From: Nocardioides sp. HDW12B
Lineage (GTDB): Bacteria; Actinomycetota; Actinomycetes; Propionibacteriales; Nocardioidaceae
Reading direction: 5' to 3'
DNA: 64,000 bases
NCBI RefSeq assembly: GCF_011299595.1
Contig: NZ_CP049867.1
Span: forward strand, 3,596,001-3,660,000
Shown piece by piece: positions 22,753 through 30,886 of this stretch (positions are counted from its first letter, which is position 1; each line of letters starts with the position of its first letter). The position numbers and the translations under genes were made by a program. The notes beneath the pieces were generated by a model that saw only the letters and a program-made list of their open reading frames with translations, was not told the DNA's origin and did not search any database.

Positions 22753-24333
22753 TCAGCTGGCGACCGTGGCGACCACGCGCGAGCGGGTCGGCGGGTCGAC
22801 CCAGGCGTTCGAGGTGCGGGTCAGCCGGTAGAGCGAGATCAGCACGAACGGCAGCGCCATGAGCACGGCCCACTCCCAGGAGAGCCGGGCCAGCAGGGAG
22901 AACAGGATCCCGACGAGGGTCGTGCTCAGCGCGAGCCGCGAGGAGTAGCCGACCATCACCAGCGGCGGCGCCGGGGTGGCGCGGGCGCTGCGCAGGTCGA
23001 CGGCGAAGGGGCGGCGCACCGACCAGCGCAGGGAAGCCGAGGTCACCTGCAGGGTCACGACCAGGGCGGCGCAGGCCACGGAGACGAACTCCGGCCACGT
23101 CGGCAGCCCGGCGCGCATCGCCGCCAGCAGCACCGTCACCAGGCTCGCCAGCAGCAGCACCTCGACCAGCACGACCGCGCGGGAGACGAACACCAGCCGC
23201 GGCTCGACCGGCAGGCTGTCGCGCCACAGGGCGCCGCGGCCGTCCAGGCACCACGAGTTCACGCCGAACAGCAGCGCCCCGCCGGAGGCCACCAGCCCGG
23301 GCAGGATCGTCAGCATGTCCCACTGCAGGTCGCCGGCGATGGCGACGAGTCCGGGCATGATCGCCAGCACCGCGAGGCCCCGGCGCAGGGGCACCGAGCG
23401 CCAGATGCCCACCCGGTCGGTGCGGAGCATCGCCTGCAGGTCCGAGGCGGGCGCCGACCGTGCGGCGTACGACGACGTCTCGAGGCTCAGCACGTCGCGC
23501 GCGGGACGACCCGCGACCGCGCGCGCCAGCACCGCACCGACGACCACCGCGACCACCGCGAGCACGACCAGCTCACCAGCCGTCAGCAGGTAGAGGCCGG
23601 TCACGCCCTGACGTCCCTGCAGCGCCGCGATCGCAACCTGCAGGGTCGGTGAGGCCTGCAGCACGTCGACCAGCCGCCCCGACGAGACCAGGACGACGGC
23701 GGCCACCGACAAGGTCGTGAGCAGCGCCCGCGCCCCCCACACGCCGCGCTCGCCGCGCCGCAGCCACTCCACGGCCCACCCGACGACCTGGGCGACCGCG
23801 GTCGCGCTCACCACCCAGAGCAGCACCAGCGCCTGGGTGAGGAGCAGGCCCCAGGACGGGCCGGCGACGAAGGCGAAGGAGCCGAGCAGCGTCCAGACCT
23901 GGAGCAGCCAGGCGATGTTCAGCGGCGCCATGAGCAGCGCGCCGAGGTGGTCGGTCACCGGGCTCACCGGGAAGCCGACCGCCTGGTCGCGCGGCACCAG
24001 CTCGCGGCCCCCGCCCGAGGCTGCGGCCGAGATGATGGCGATCACCAGCACCCCGACGAGCGCCGAGGGCAGCAGCGACTGCACGTCGGTCCGTCGGTCG
24101 CCGTCGGGCAGGTAGCCCGGCAGCCAGCCGGCCAGCACGGTCAGGGTGCCGACGAGGACCAGCCCGGTCAGCGCGACCGCGCGCTGGCGTCCGCGCACCC
24201 CGGAGCTGCGGAAGCCCAGCAGCGCGCGCACGTCCGCGGCGGCGCGGACGAAGGCGCGGGGCCCGAGCTCGGAGCGGACGCCGGAGCCGCGCCGCGCGCG
24301 GTGCAGCTCAGTCGAGGAGAGAGCGGTAGACAT
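22753..24333 (-). CDS. ABC exporter membrane protein (permease subunit)
   Basis: 526 residues with about 11-12 hydrophobic segments from residue 55 to 510 and no soluble domain. It begins inside the ATPase gene (26-bp overlap) and therefore forms a two-component ABC-2-like exporter with it. The family is not recognised by motif; the assignment rests on topology and partner. ATG 24333 is preferred to GTG 24348. The substrate is unknown. Confidence 0.8.
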   Translation of the reverse strand: MSTALSSTELHRARRGSGVRSELGPRAFVRAAADVRALLGFRSSGVRGRQRAVALTGLVLVGTLTVLAGWLPGYLPDGDRRTDVQSLLPSALVGVLVIAIISAAASGGGRELVPRDQAVGFPVSPVTDHLGALLMAPLNIAWLLQVWTLLGSFAFVAGPSWGLLLTQALVLLWVVSATAVAQVVGWAVEWLRRGERGVWGARALLTTLSVAAVVLVSSGRLVDVLQASPTLQVAIAALQGRQGVTGLYLLTAGELVVLAVVAVVVGAVLARAVAGRPARDVLSLETSSYAARSAPASDLQAMLRTDRVGIWRSVPLRRGLAVLAIMPGLVAIAGDLQWDMLTILPGLVASGGALLFGVNSWCLDGRGALWRDSLPVEPRLVFVSRAVVLVEVLLLASLVTVLLAAMRAGLPTWPEFVSVACAALVVTLQVTSASLRWSVRRPFAVDLRSARATPAPPLVMVGYSSRLALSTTLVGILFSLLARLSWEWAVLMALPFVLISLYRLTRTSNAWVDPPTRSRVVATVAS

Positions 24334-25096
24334 CCGCGCCCCGATCACCGGTCAGCTCGGCGGCGGGAAGGGCGGCCACCGCCGAACCGCCCCGCAGCAC
24401 CAGCGCCTCCTGGCAGGCCTGGACCGCCAGCTCGCGCAGGTGCGTGGACACGAGCACTGCGGCGCCGCGCGCGCGGGCGTCGGCGATCACCTCCATGGTG
24501 GCCTCGACCCCGAGCGGGTCGACGCCGTCGAAGGGCTCGTCGAGCAGCAGCACCTCGGGCTCGTGGAAGGCGGCCAGCACCACCGACATCCGCCGCCCCA
24601 TGCCGTGGCTGAAGCCGGCCGTCACCCGGTGGGCGGCGTCGCCGAGCTCGAAGCGCTCGAGCAGCTCGCGGGCCCGGTCCTGCCAGTCGCTCAGCCGCCG
24701 CAGCCGCGCGGCCAGCTGGAGGTGCTCCCAGGGCGTGGCGCGGGGCACGAGCCCCCCGACGTCGGGGCAGTAGCCGGTGCGGCGCTTGACGTCGGTCGTG
24801 CGACGCGCGATGTCGAACCCGGCGACCCGGACCACTCCCCCGGAGGGCGGGATGACGCCGGCCAGGACGCGCATGCTCGTCGACTTGCCGGCGCCGTTAC
24901 GTCCCAGGAGCGCGGTCGCCTCACCGTGGTGCACCTCGAAGCCGACGCCGCGCACGGCCTCGACCGAGCCGAACCGGACCACGAGCCCCTCGACCAGCAC
25001 CACCGGCTCGCCGGTCCGCGGGACCGGCTCCACCGTGCGGGGGTCCGCCTGCGCGGCGTGCGGGGGCGCCCCGGCGACGGGCTCGTGCGACGACAT
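24308..25096 (-). CDS. ABC transporter ATP-binding protein
   Basis: 262 residues. Walker A is LLGRNGAGKST, Walker B is VLLLDEPFDGVDP, and the H-loop is STHLRE. The signature is degenerate, FSHGMGRRMSV where LSGGQ is normal. The ABC-2 exporter group (CcmA/DrrA-like) is the best fit. It overlaps the permease gene by 26 bp. The N-terminal 30 residues are a Pro/Ala-rich tail. Confidence 0.9.
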   Translation of the reverse strand: MSSHEPVAGAPPHAAQADPRTVEPVPRTGEPVVLVEGLVVRFGSVEAVRGVGFEVHHGEATALLGRNGAGKSTSMRVLAGVIPPSGGVVRVAGFDIARRTTDVKRRTGYCPDVGGLVPRATPWEHLQLAARLRRLSDWQDRARELLERFELGDAAHRVTAGFSHGMGRRMSVVLAAFHEPEVLLLDEPFDGVDPLGVEATMEVIADARARGAAVLVSTHLRELAVQACQEALVLRGGSAVAALPAAELTGDRGADVYRSLLD

Positions 25097-25158
25097 GTGC
25101 TCCAGTGTCGCAACCCCGCCCCGCGCCGGGTGACCCTTTCACCCGATTCGCCGGGCTG

Positions 25159-25249
25159 CCGGTTTCACTGGGTACCTAGTGATCCTGGCGCTTCCCGCAC
25201 GAAACTTCGCTCGGGAAGCGCCGGTTTCACTAGGTACCCAGTGAAACCG
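25159..25249. repeat. Nested palindromic repeat between fadB and the ABC ATPase gene
   Basis: A 28-bp near-perfect palindrome at 25222-25249 (core TTTCACTAGGTACCCAGTGAA) has an inverted partner at 25159-25182, identical over about 21 bp. Between them lies an 11-bp stem, GGCGCTTCCCG at 25187-25197 with its complement at 25212-25222. The whole can fold into one long hairpin. It may end fadB transcription, but there is no T tract; a REP/BIME-like element is likely. Confidence 0.85.
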
Positions 25250-25267
25250 ACACCGCCCGGGCGTGGC

Positions 25268-27454
25268 TCAGAGGGGCTCGCCCTTCGCGGCCTTCTCGAC
25301 GAGGAGGGCGGGGGGCTGGAAGCGCTCGCCGTACGTCGACGCGAGCTCCTGCGCGCGAGCGACGAAGCCCGCGACGCCGGTGCCGGTGCGCCCGACGTAG
25401 CCGTTGACGTACTGCGCCGCGCCGCCGGTGTTGGCCGGGAAGCCGATGCCGAAGATCGAGCCGATGTTGGCCTCCGCGGTCGAGGAGATCACGCCCTCCT
25501 CGAAGCAGCGCGCGGTCTCGACGGCCTCGATGACGAGCATGCGCTCCATGAGGTCGTCGAAGTCGGGCTGGGTCTCGGCGGTCGGGAACAGCTCGGTCAG
25601 GCCGGCCCAGAGACCAGCGCGACGGCCGGACTCGTCGTACTCGTAGAAGCCGGCGCCCTTGAGCTTGGAGGGGCGACCCGCCTCGATCATCGCGTCGATG
25701 ACCTTCTCGGCCGGGTGCGGCGTGTAGGTGCCGCCGTCGCGCTCCACGGCCGCCTTGGTGGCGTTGCGGATCTTGACCATCAGCTCCATGTTGAGCTCGT
25801 CGCTGATCTGCAGCGGACCGACCGGGTAGCCGGCCTTGGCCGCCGCCCGCTCGATCGACATGGGCGCGACGCCCTCGCCGAGCATCGCGAGGCCCTCGTT
25901 GATCTGGGTGCCGATGACGCGCGAGGTGTAGAAGCCGCGGCTGTCGTTGACCACGATCGGGGTCTTGCGGATCGCCTGGACGACGTCGATCGCCTTGGCC
26001 ACGGCGGCCTCGGAGGTCTTCTCGCCGCGGATGATCTCCACCAGCGGCATCTTGTCGACGGGGCTGAAGAAGTGCAGCCCGATGAAGTCCTCGGGGCGGT
26101 CCACGCCGCCGGCGAGCTCGGTGATCGGCAGCGTCGAGGTGTTCGAGCACAGCAGCGCGTCGGCGTTGACCACCGGGAGGACCTCGGCGAAGACCTTGGC
26201 CTTGAGCGAGGGGTCCTCGAAGACGGCCTCGATGACGAGGTCGCAGCCCGCGAGCTCCTGCGGGTCGGCGGCCGGGGTGATGCGGGCCAGCAGCGCGTCG
26301 GACTTCTCCTGGGTGAGCTTGCCGCGCGAGATCGCCTTCTCGTTGATCTTGGCCGAGTAGCTCTTCCCGCGCTCGGCCGCCTCCAGCGAGACGTCCTTGA
26401 GCACGACCTCCATGCCCGCGCGGGCGCAGACGTAGGCGATGCCGGCGCCCATCATGCCGGCGCCGAGGACACCGACCTTGGTCGGCTTCCAGGTGTCGTG
26501 GCCCTGCGGGCGCAGCGAGCCGGAGTTGATGGCCTGCAGGTCGAAGAAGAACGCCTGGATCATGTTCTTGGCGTTCTGACCCGTGGCGAGACCGGTGAAG
26601 TAGCGCGACTCGATGCGGGCGGCGGTCTCGAAGTCGACCTGGGCGCCCTCGACGGCGGCGGCCATGATGGCGCGCGGCGCCGGGTAGTCGGCACCCTTCA
26701 GCGTCTTGCGCAGGGTGGCGGGGAAGACCGGCAGCATCTGCGCCAGCGACGGGTGCGACGGGGTGCCACCGGGCATCTTGTAGCCCTGGCGGTCCCACGG
26801 CTGCTTGGCGGCGTCCTCGTTCCCGGCGGCCTCCTTCAGCCACGCCTTGGCGCGCTCGAGCAGCTGCTCGGCCGGGACGACCTCGTCGACGAGGCCCTTG
26901 GCCTGCGCGTCGGCGGGCTTGCGGCGCTGTCCCTGGAGCAGGACCTCGGTCAGCGCGGTCTGCAGGCCCAGCATGCGCACGGTGCGGATCACGCCGCCGC
27001 CGCCGGGGAGCAGGCCGAGGGTGACCTCGGGCAGGCCGATCTCGTAGGAGCCCTCGGCGGCGATGCGGCGGTGGCAGGCCAGCGCGATCTCCAGGCCCCC
27101 GCCGAGCGCGGCGCCGTTGATGGCCGCGACGACCGGGACGCCGAGCGTCTCGAGGCGGCGCAGCTGCTTCTTGAGGTTCTGGCTCTCCTCGAACATCTGC
27201 GGCGCGTCCTCGGGGGTCGCGGCGATGAGCAGCTTGAGGTTGCCGCCGGCGAAGAAGGTCTTCTTCGCACTGGTGAGCACGACGCCGGTGAGGTCGGCCT
27301 TCTCGGACTCCAGGCGCGACAACGTCGCGGCCATCGAGTCCTTGTAGACCTCGTTCATCGTGTTGGCGCTGGCGGTCGGGTCGTCCATCGTCAGGGTGAC
27401 GATGCCGTCGGCGTCCTTCTCGTAGCGGATGCCGGTGCTGGTCTGCTCAGTCAT
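25268..27454 (-). CDS. fadB: Beta-oxidation multifunctional protein: enoyl-CoA hydratase / 3-hydroxyacyl-CoA dehydrogenase
   Basis: 728 residues. The N-terminal crotonase domain (to about 190) has FFAGGNLKLL and NGAALGGGLEIALAC. The NAD-binding domain starts near 333 (VGVLGAGMMGAGIAYV) with IEAVFEDPSLKAKVF and GLHFFSPVDKMPLVEII, and two C-terminal 3HCDH domains follow (GYPVGPLQISDELN). It hydrates enoyl-CoA and oxidises the 3-hydroxyacyl-CoA. It is second in an operon after the thiolase (65-bp gap). The ribosome binding site is weak (AGGGAAA). Confidence 0.96.
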   Translation of the reverse strand: MTEQTSTGIRYEKDADGIVTLTMDDPTASANTMNEVYKDSMAATLSRLESEKADLTGVVLTSAKKTFFAGGNLKLLIAATPEDAPQMFEESQNLKKQLRRLETLGVPVVAAINGAALGGGLEIALACHRRIAAEGSYEIGLPEVTLGLLPGGGGVIRTVRMLGLQTALTEVLLQGQRRKPADAQAKGLVDEVVPAEQLLERAKAWLKEAAGNEDAAKQPWDRQGYKMPGGTPSHPSLAQMLPVFPATLRKTLKGADYPAPRAIMAAAVEGAQVDFETAARIESRYFTGLATGQNAKNMIQAFFFDLQAINSGSLRPQGHDTWKPTKVGVLGAGMMGAGIAYVCARAGMEVVLKDVSLEAAERGKSYSAKINEKAISRGKLTQEKSDALLARITPAADPQELAGCDLVIEAVFEDPSLKAKVFAEVLPVVNADALLCSNTSTLPITELAGGVDRPEDFIGLHFFSPVDKMPLVEIIRGEKTSEAAVAKAIDVVQAIRKTPIVVNDSRGFYTSRVIGTQINEGLAMLGEGVAPMSIERAAAKAGYPVGPLQISDELNMELMVKIRNATKAAVERDGGTYTPHPAEKVIDAMIEAGRPSKLKGAGFYEYDESGRRAGLWAGLTELFPTAETQPDFDDLMERMLVIEAVETARCFEEGVISSTAEANIGSIFGIGFPANTGGAAQYVNGYVGRTGTGVAGFVARAQELASTYGERFQPPALLVEKAAKGEPL

Positions 27455-27519
27455 GTGGTGCGGTTTCCCTTGCTGGCTGGGGTCGGAGTACGGCGTACGT
27501 CGTGGCGCGCGCGTGCGCC

Positions 27520-28737
27520 TCAGAGGCGCTCGACGACGGTGGCGATGCCCATGCCGCCGCCGACGCACAGCGTCGCCAGGCCGTAGCGCAGGTCGCGGCG
27601 CTCGAGCTCGTCGATGAGGGTGCCGAGGATCATGGCGCCGGTCGCGCCCAGCGGGTGGCCCATCGCGATCGAGCCGCCGTTGACGTTGACCTTCTCCGGG
27701 TCGAGGTCGAGGTCGCGCATGAAGCGCATCGCGACCGCCGCGAAGGCCTCGTTGATCTCGTAGAGGTCGATGTCCTCCGGGCTCAGCCCGGCCTTCGCGA
27801 GCGCCTTCCGCGAGGCGGGGGCGGGGCCGGTGAGCATGATCGTCGGGTCGGCGCCGGAGACGGCGGCCGAGACGATGCGGGCCCGGGGGGTCAGGCCGAG
27901 GTCGGTGCCGACCTGCTCGCTGCCGATGGCCACGATGGCGGCGCCGTCGACGATGCCCGAGGAGTTGCCGGCGTGGTGGACGTGGTCGATCTTCTCGACC
28001 CAGTGGTACTTCTCCAGCGCGACGGAGTCGAAGCCGAGGTCGCCGTGGAACTGGAAGGACGGCTTGAGGTTGGCCAGCCCCTCGACCGAGGTGTCGGGCT
28101 TGATGAACTCGTCGCGCTCGAGCACGGTCAGGCCGTTGCGGTCGGTGACCGGGACGACCGAGCGGTCGAAGAAGCCGTTGGCCTGGGCCTTGGCGGCACG
28201 GTGCTGCGACTCGGTGGCGAAGGCGTCGACGTCGGCGCGGGTGAAGCCCTCGAGGGTGGCGATGAGGTCGGCGCCGATGCCCTGCGGGACGAAGGAGGTG
28301 TCGAAGGCGGTGCTGGGGTCGCTCGCCCAGGCGCCGCCGTCGGAGCCCATCGGCACCCGGCTCATCGACTCCACGCCGCCGGCGAGGATCAGGTCCTCCC
28401 AGCCGGCGCGGATGCGCGACGCGGCCTGGTTGACGGCCTCGAGGCCGGAGGCGCAGAAGCGGTTGAGCTGCACGCCGCTGGTGGTCTCGGGGTAGCCCGC
28501 CGCGAGCGCGGAGGTCTTGGCGATGTCGCCGCCCTGGTCGCCGATCGGCGACACGCAGCCGAGGACGACGTCGTCGACGCGCTCGGGGTCGAAGGAGTCG
28601 TGACGCTTGCGGATCTCGTCGAGCAGCGTCACCACCAGGTCGACGGGCTTGACCTCGTGGAGCGAGCCGTCCTTCTTGCCCTTGCCCCGCGGGGTGCGGA
28701 TTGCGTCGTACACGTATGCCTGCGGCACGTCAGCCAT
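27520..28737 (-). CDS. fadA: Acetyl-CoA C-acyltransferase (beta-oxidation thiolase)
   Basis: 405 residues. The nucleophile Cys is in [12 protein letters not shown], the His is in [15 protein letters not shown] and the second Cys in [10 protein letters not shown]. It cleaves 3-oxoacyl-CoA to acetyl-CoA and a shortened acyl-CoA, forming the trifunctional system with FadB encoded downstream. A GTGACA-N7-TGTCAC palindrome lies 88 bp upstream within the probable promoter. Confidence 0.96.
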   Translation of the reverse strand: MADVPQAYVYDAIRTPRGKGKKDGSLHEVKPVDLVVTLLDEIRKRHDSFDPERVDDVVLGCVSPIGDQGGDIAKTSALAAGYPETTSGVQLNRFCASGLEAVNQAASRIRAGWEDLILAGGVESMSRVPMGSDGGAWASDPSTAFDTSFVPQGIGADLIATLEGFTRADVDAFATESQHRAAKAQANGFFDRSVVPVTDRNGLTVLERDEFIKPDTSVEGLANLKPSFQFHGDLGFDSVALEKYHWVEKIDHVHHAGNSSGIVDGAAIVAIGSEQVGTDLGLTPRARIVSAAVSGADPTIMLTGPAPASRKALAKAGLSPEDIDLYEINEAFAAVAMRFMRDLDLDPEKVNVNGGSIAMGHPLGATGAMILGTLIDELERRDLRYGLATLCVGGGMGIATVVERL

Positions 28738-28820
28738 GGAGGTTCCCTCTTCCGACGGGTGGGTCCGACCGCTCCCGTGAGCGCACCAGGTGGTTACTCA
28801 CCGGTAGAACGGGTCCCGTT

Positions 28821-28843
28821 GATTGTGACACCGATACTGTCAC
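28821..28843. promoter_or_regulatory. Palindromic operator and promoter region of fadAB
   Basis: GATTGTGACA-N5-ACTGTCAC. The same element occurs before the CoA-transferase gene at 30074. Here it lies between TTGACG (minus strand, -35 candidate) and CACAAT (-10 candidate, 19 bp away), so a bound regulator would block RNA polymerase. Confidence 0.6.
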
Positions 28844-28906
28844 CGTCGTCAACAGGTGGCGCCGGACTGCTCGTGTGACCCCGGTCGCAGCAGAGTCGCA
28901 GCCGCC

Positions 28907-30067
28907 TCAGGCCTGGACGGCGGCGCCGGACTCCAGCAGCGCATCGACGCCGGAGACCCCCCACGCCTCGAGCACGTCGCGGGTGCCGCCGCCGGCCACC
29001 GAGGGGCCGGTCGTCAGGGTGGCCTCGGTGCGGGAGAAGCGCGGGGCCGGGGCCGGCTGCAGGACGCCGCCGCGCTCGACGTACACCTCGCGCGCGCTGA
29101 TGTGCGGGTGCGCCGCCGCCTCGGTCATCGGCAGCACCGGGGCGCAGCAGGCGTCGGAGCCGTCGAACACCTCGGCCCACTCCGCCTGCGTGCGCGAGCG
29201 GAAGGTCTCGGTGAGGATGTCCTTCAGCTCGCCCATCCGCTCGAAGTCGTGCCGCTCCGGGACCCGGTCGCCGATCCCCAGGCGCTCGACGAGCTCGGCG
29301 TAGAACTGCGGCTCGAGCGGACCGACGCTCATGTGCTTGCCGTCCGAGGTCTCGTAGAGCGCGTAGTAGGGGATGCCGCCGTCGAGCAGGTTCGAGACCC
29401 GCTGCTCCGAGCCGAAGCCGGCCGCGAGCATCGAGGCCCACATGAGGTTGAGGTGGGCGGAGCCGTCGACGATCGCCGCGTCGACCACCTGCCCGCGGCC
29501 GCTGACGCGGGCCTCGAGAAGGGCGGCGAGCACCCCGATCACGAGGTACGTCGACCCGCCACCGAAGTCGCCGACCACGTTGCTCGGGAAGTGCGGCCGG
29601 TCCCGGTCCTGACCGAAGCCGTGCAGCACCCCGGAGACGGCGATGTAGTTCATGTCGTGGCCGGCGGTGTGCGCCCACGGGCCGCTCTGGCCCCATCCGG
29701 TCATGCGGCCGTAGACCAGCCGGGGGTTGCGCGCGAGGCAGTCGTCGGGGCCGATGCCCAGGCGCTCGGTGACCCCGGGCCGCATGCCCTCGAGCAGCAC
29801 GTCGGCGCCGGCGATCAGCTCGAGCAGGGCGGCCAGGGCGTCCGGGTTCTTCAGGTCCAGCGCGACGCTGGGACGTCCGCGGGTGAGCAGGTCGGTCTCG
29901 CGCGGACCCGCGCTCGCGGCACCGCCGGGCTTCTCCACCCGGATCACGTCGGCGCCCAGGTCGGCCAGGATCGTCGCCGCGTGGGGCCCCGGCCCGATCC
30001 CGGCGATCTCCACGACCTTGATCCCTCGGAGCGGTCCGGTGCCCTGGTCCAGCGCGTAGTCAGCCAT
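28907..30067 (-). CDS. CaiB/BaiF-family CoA transferase or alpha-methylacyl-CoA racemase
   Basis: 386 residues. Family marks are GIKVVEIAGIGPGPHAA, ADVIRVEKPGG, RGRPSVALDLKNP and GHDMNYIAVSG, where the Asp is the expected catalytic residue of the class. The protein is closest in feel to alpha-methylacyl-CoA racemase, which equilibrates 2-methyl-branched acyl-CoA epimers before beta-oxidation. ATG 30067 was chosen because an operator lies just upstream. Its palindrome is shared with fadA, so the two may be co-regulated. Confidence 0.9.
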   Translation of the reverse strand: MADYALDQGTGPLRGIKVVEIAGIGPGPHAATILADLGADVIRVEKPGGAASAGPRETDLLTRGRPSVALDLKNPDALAALLELIAGADVLLEGMRPGVTERLGIGPDDCLARNPRLVYGRMTGWGQSGPWAHTAGHDMNYIAVSGVLHGFGQDRDRPHFPSNVVGDFGGGSTYLVIGVLAALLEARVSGRGQVVDAAIVDGSAHLNLMWASMLAAGFGSEQRVSNLLDGGIPYYALYETSDGKHMSVGPLEPQFYAELVERLGIGDRVPERHDFERMGELKDILTETFRSRTQAEWAEVFDGSDACCAPVLPMTEAAAHPHISAREVYVERGGVLQPAPAPRFSRTEATLTTGPSVAGGGTRDVLEAWGVSGVDALLESGAAVQA

Positions 30068-30073
30068 GGGCGT

Positions 30074-30096
30074 GATTGTGACAGTTCCACTGTCAC
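30074..30096. promoter_or_regulatory. Palindromic operator before the CoA transferase
   Basis: GATTGTGACA-N5-ACTGTCAC, with the inner GTGACAGT-TCC-ACTGTCAC almost perfectly symmetric. It ends 7 bp before the ATG at 30067 and overlaps the -10 candidate CACAAT. Confidence 0.6.
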
Positions 30097-30194
30097 GGTG
30101 ACCAGGACCCTGCCCGTTCCCGGCGCCCACCCTCATTTCCGGGGATGGCGGAGCCGGGCGAGGACTGACTACCGTCGAGCCTGCCGGACGCGTG

Positions 30195-30229
30195 GGCGCA
30201 GAAGGCGTCGGGGGATGGCCTTCTGCGCC
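30195..30229 (-). terminator. Hairpin after the response regulator gene
   Basis: A perfect 12-bp stem (GGCGCAGAAGGC with 30218-30229) and 11-base loop, 15 bp past the stop. No T run follows, so it is a terminator-like or RNA-stabilising hairpin. Confidence 0.5.
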
Positions 30230-30244
30230 ACCGCGGCCCGACGG

Positions 30245-30886
30245 TCAGCGGTCCGAGATCCAGCCGTCCCGGCGCGCCTCGCGCAGCAGCGACTGGGAGT
30301 TCGTGATCGGTCGTCCGAGGGCCAGGTAGCGCGTCCGCGCCGACTTCAGGTGGTCGGTCACGGTGGACTCCGCGATGCGCAGACGCCCGGCGACCTGGCG
30401 CCGCGTCAGGCCGTCGTCGACGCCCTGCAGCACCTCGACCTCGCGCGGGGTGAGCGCCGCCACCAGGCCGGCGTCGGCCAGCAGCGCCGAGGCGACCGTG
30501 CTGCTGCAGGCGAACCCGCCGTCGGCGACCTCCAGGACCGCCTCGGCGAGCCGGTCCGAGCCGTCGTTCTTCAACGTGAGACCGGACGCCCCGGCGGCCA
30601 CCGCCTGGCGCACGGGGACCGGCAGCTCGGCCGAGGTGTGGATGAGCACCGCGGCCCCCCAGGCCACCAGGCCGGGGATGGCGGGCGTCGACACGGCGTC
30701 GTCCCGCCCGAGGTAGAGGTCGAGGACGACGACGTCCGGCGCGGGCAGCGAGCGGTCCAGGTCGGCCGGGTCGGACACCCCTCCGAGGTACCTCAGCTCC
30801 TCGGGGCGACGTCGCTCCAGCGAGGCCATCGACTCGACGACGAACTCGTGGTTGTCGATCGACACGAACGTCACCGGTCGCTTCAT
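30245..30886 (-). CDS. NarL/LuxR-type response regulator
   Basis: 213 residues. A receiver domain with phospho-acceptor Asp56 (DVVVLDLYLG) and an acidic-pocket D11-N12 pair precedes a LuxR-type HTH (LTPREVEVLQGVDDGLTRRQVAG, quoted by its start LTPREVEVLQG, then AESTVTDHLKSA). The conserved receiver Lys is plausible in LTLKNDG. ATG 30886 overlaps the kinase stop (ATGA), so the pair is one two-component system. Confidence 0.9.
   Translation of the reverse strand: MKRPVTFVSIDNHEFVVESMASLERRRPEELRYLGGVSDPADLDRSLPAPDVVVLDLYLGRDDAVSTPAIPGLVAWGAAVLIHTSAELPVPVRQAVAAGASGLTLKNDGSDRLAEAVLEVADGGFACSSTVASALLADAGLVAALTPREVEVLQGVDDGLTRRQVAGRLRIAESTVTDHLKSARTRYLALGRPITNSQSLLREARRDGWISDR

Noticed and set aside
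24146-27586. 1146-codon open frame on the plus strand across the ABC and fadB genes
   Set aside because: Antisense to two recognisable genes and made of low-complexity Arg/Gly/Asp/Leu sequence; such frames are common at 73 % GC.
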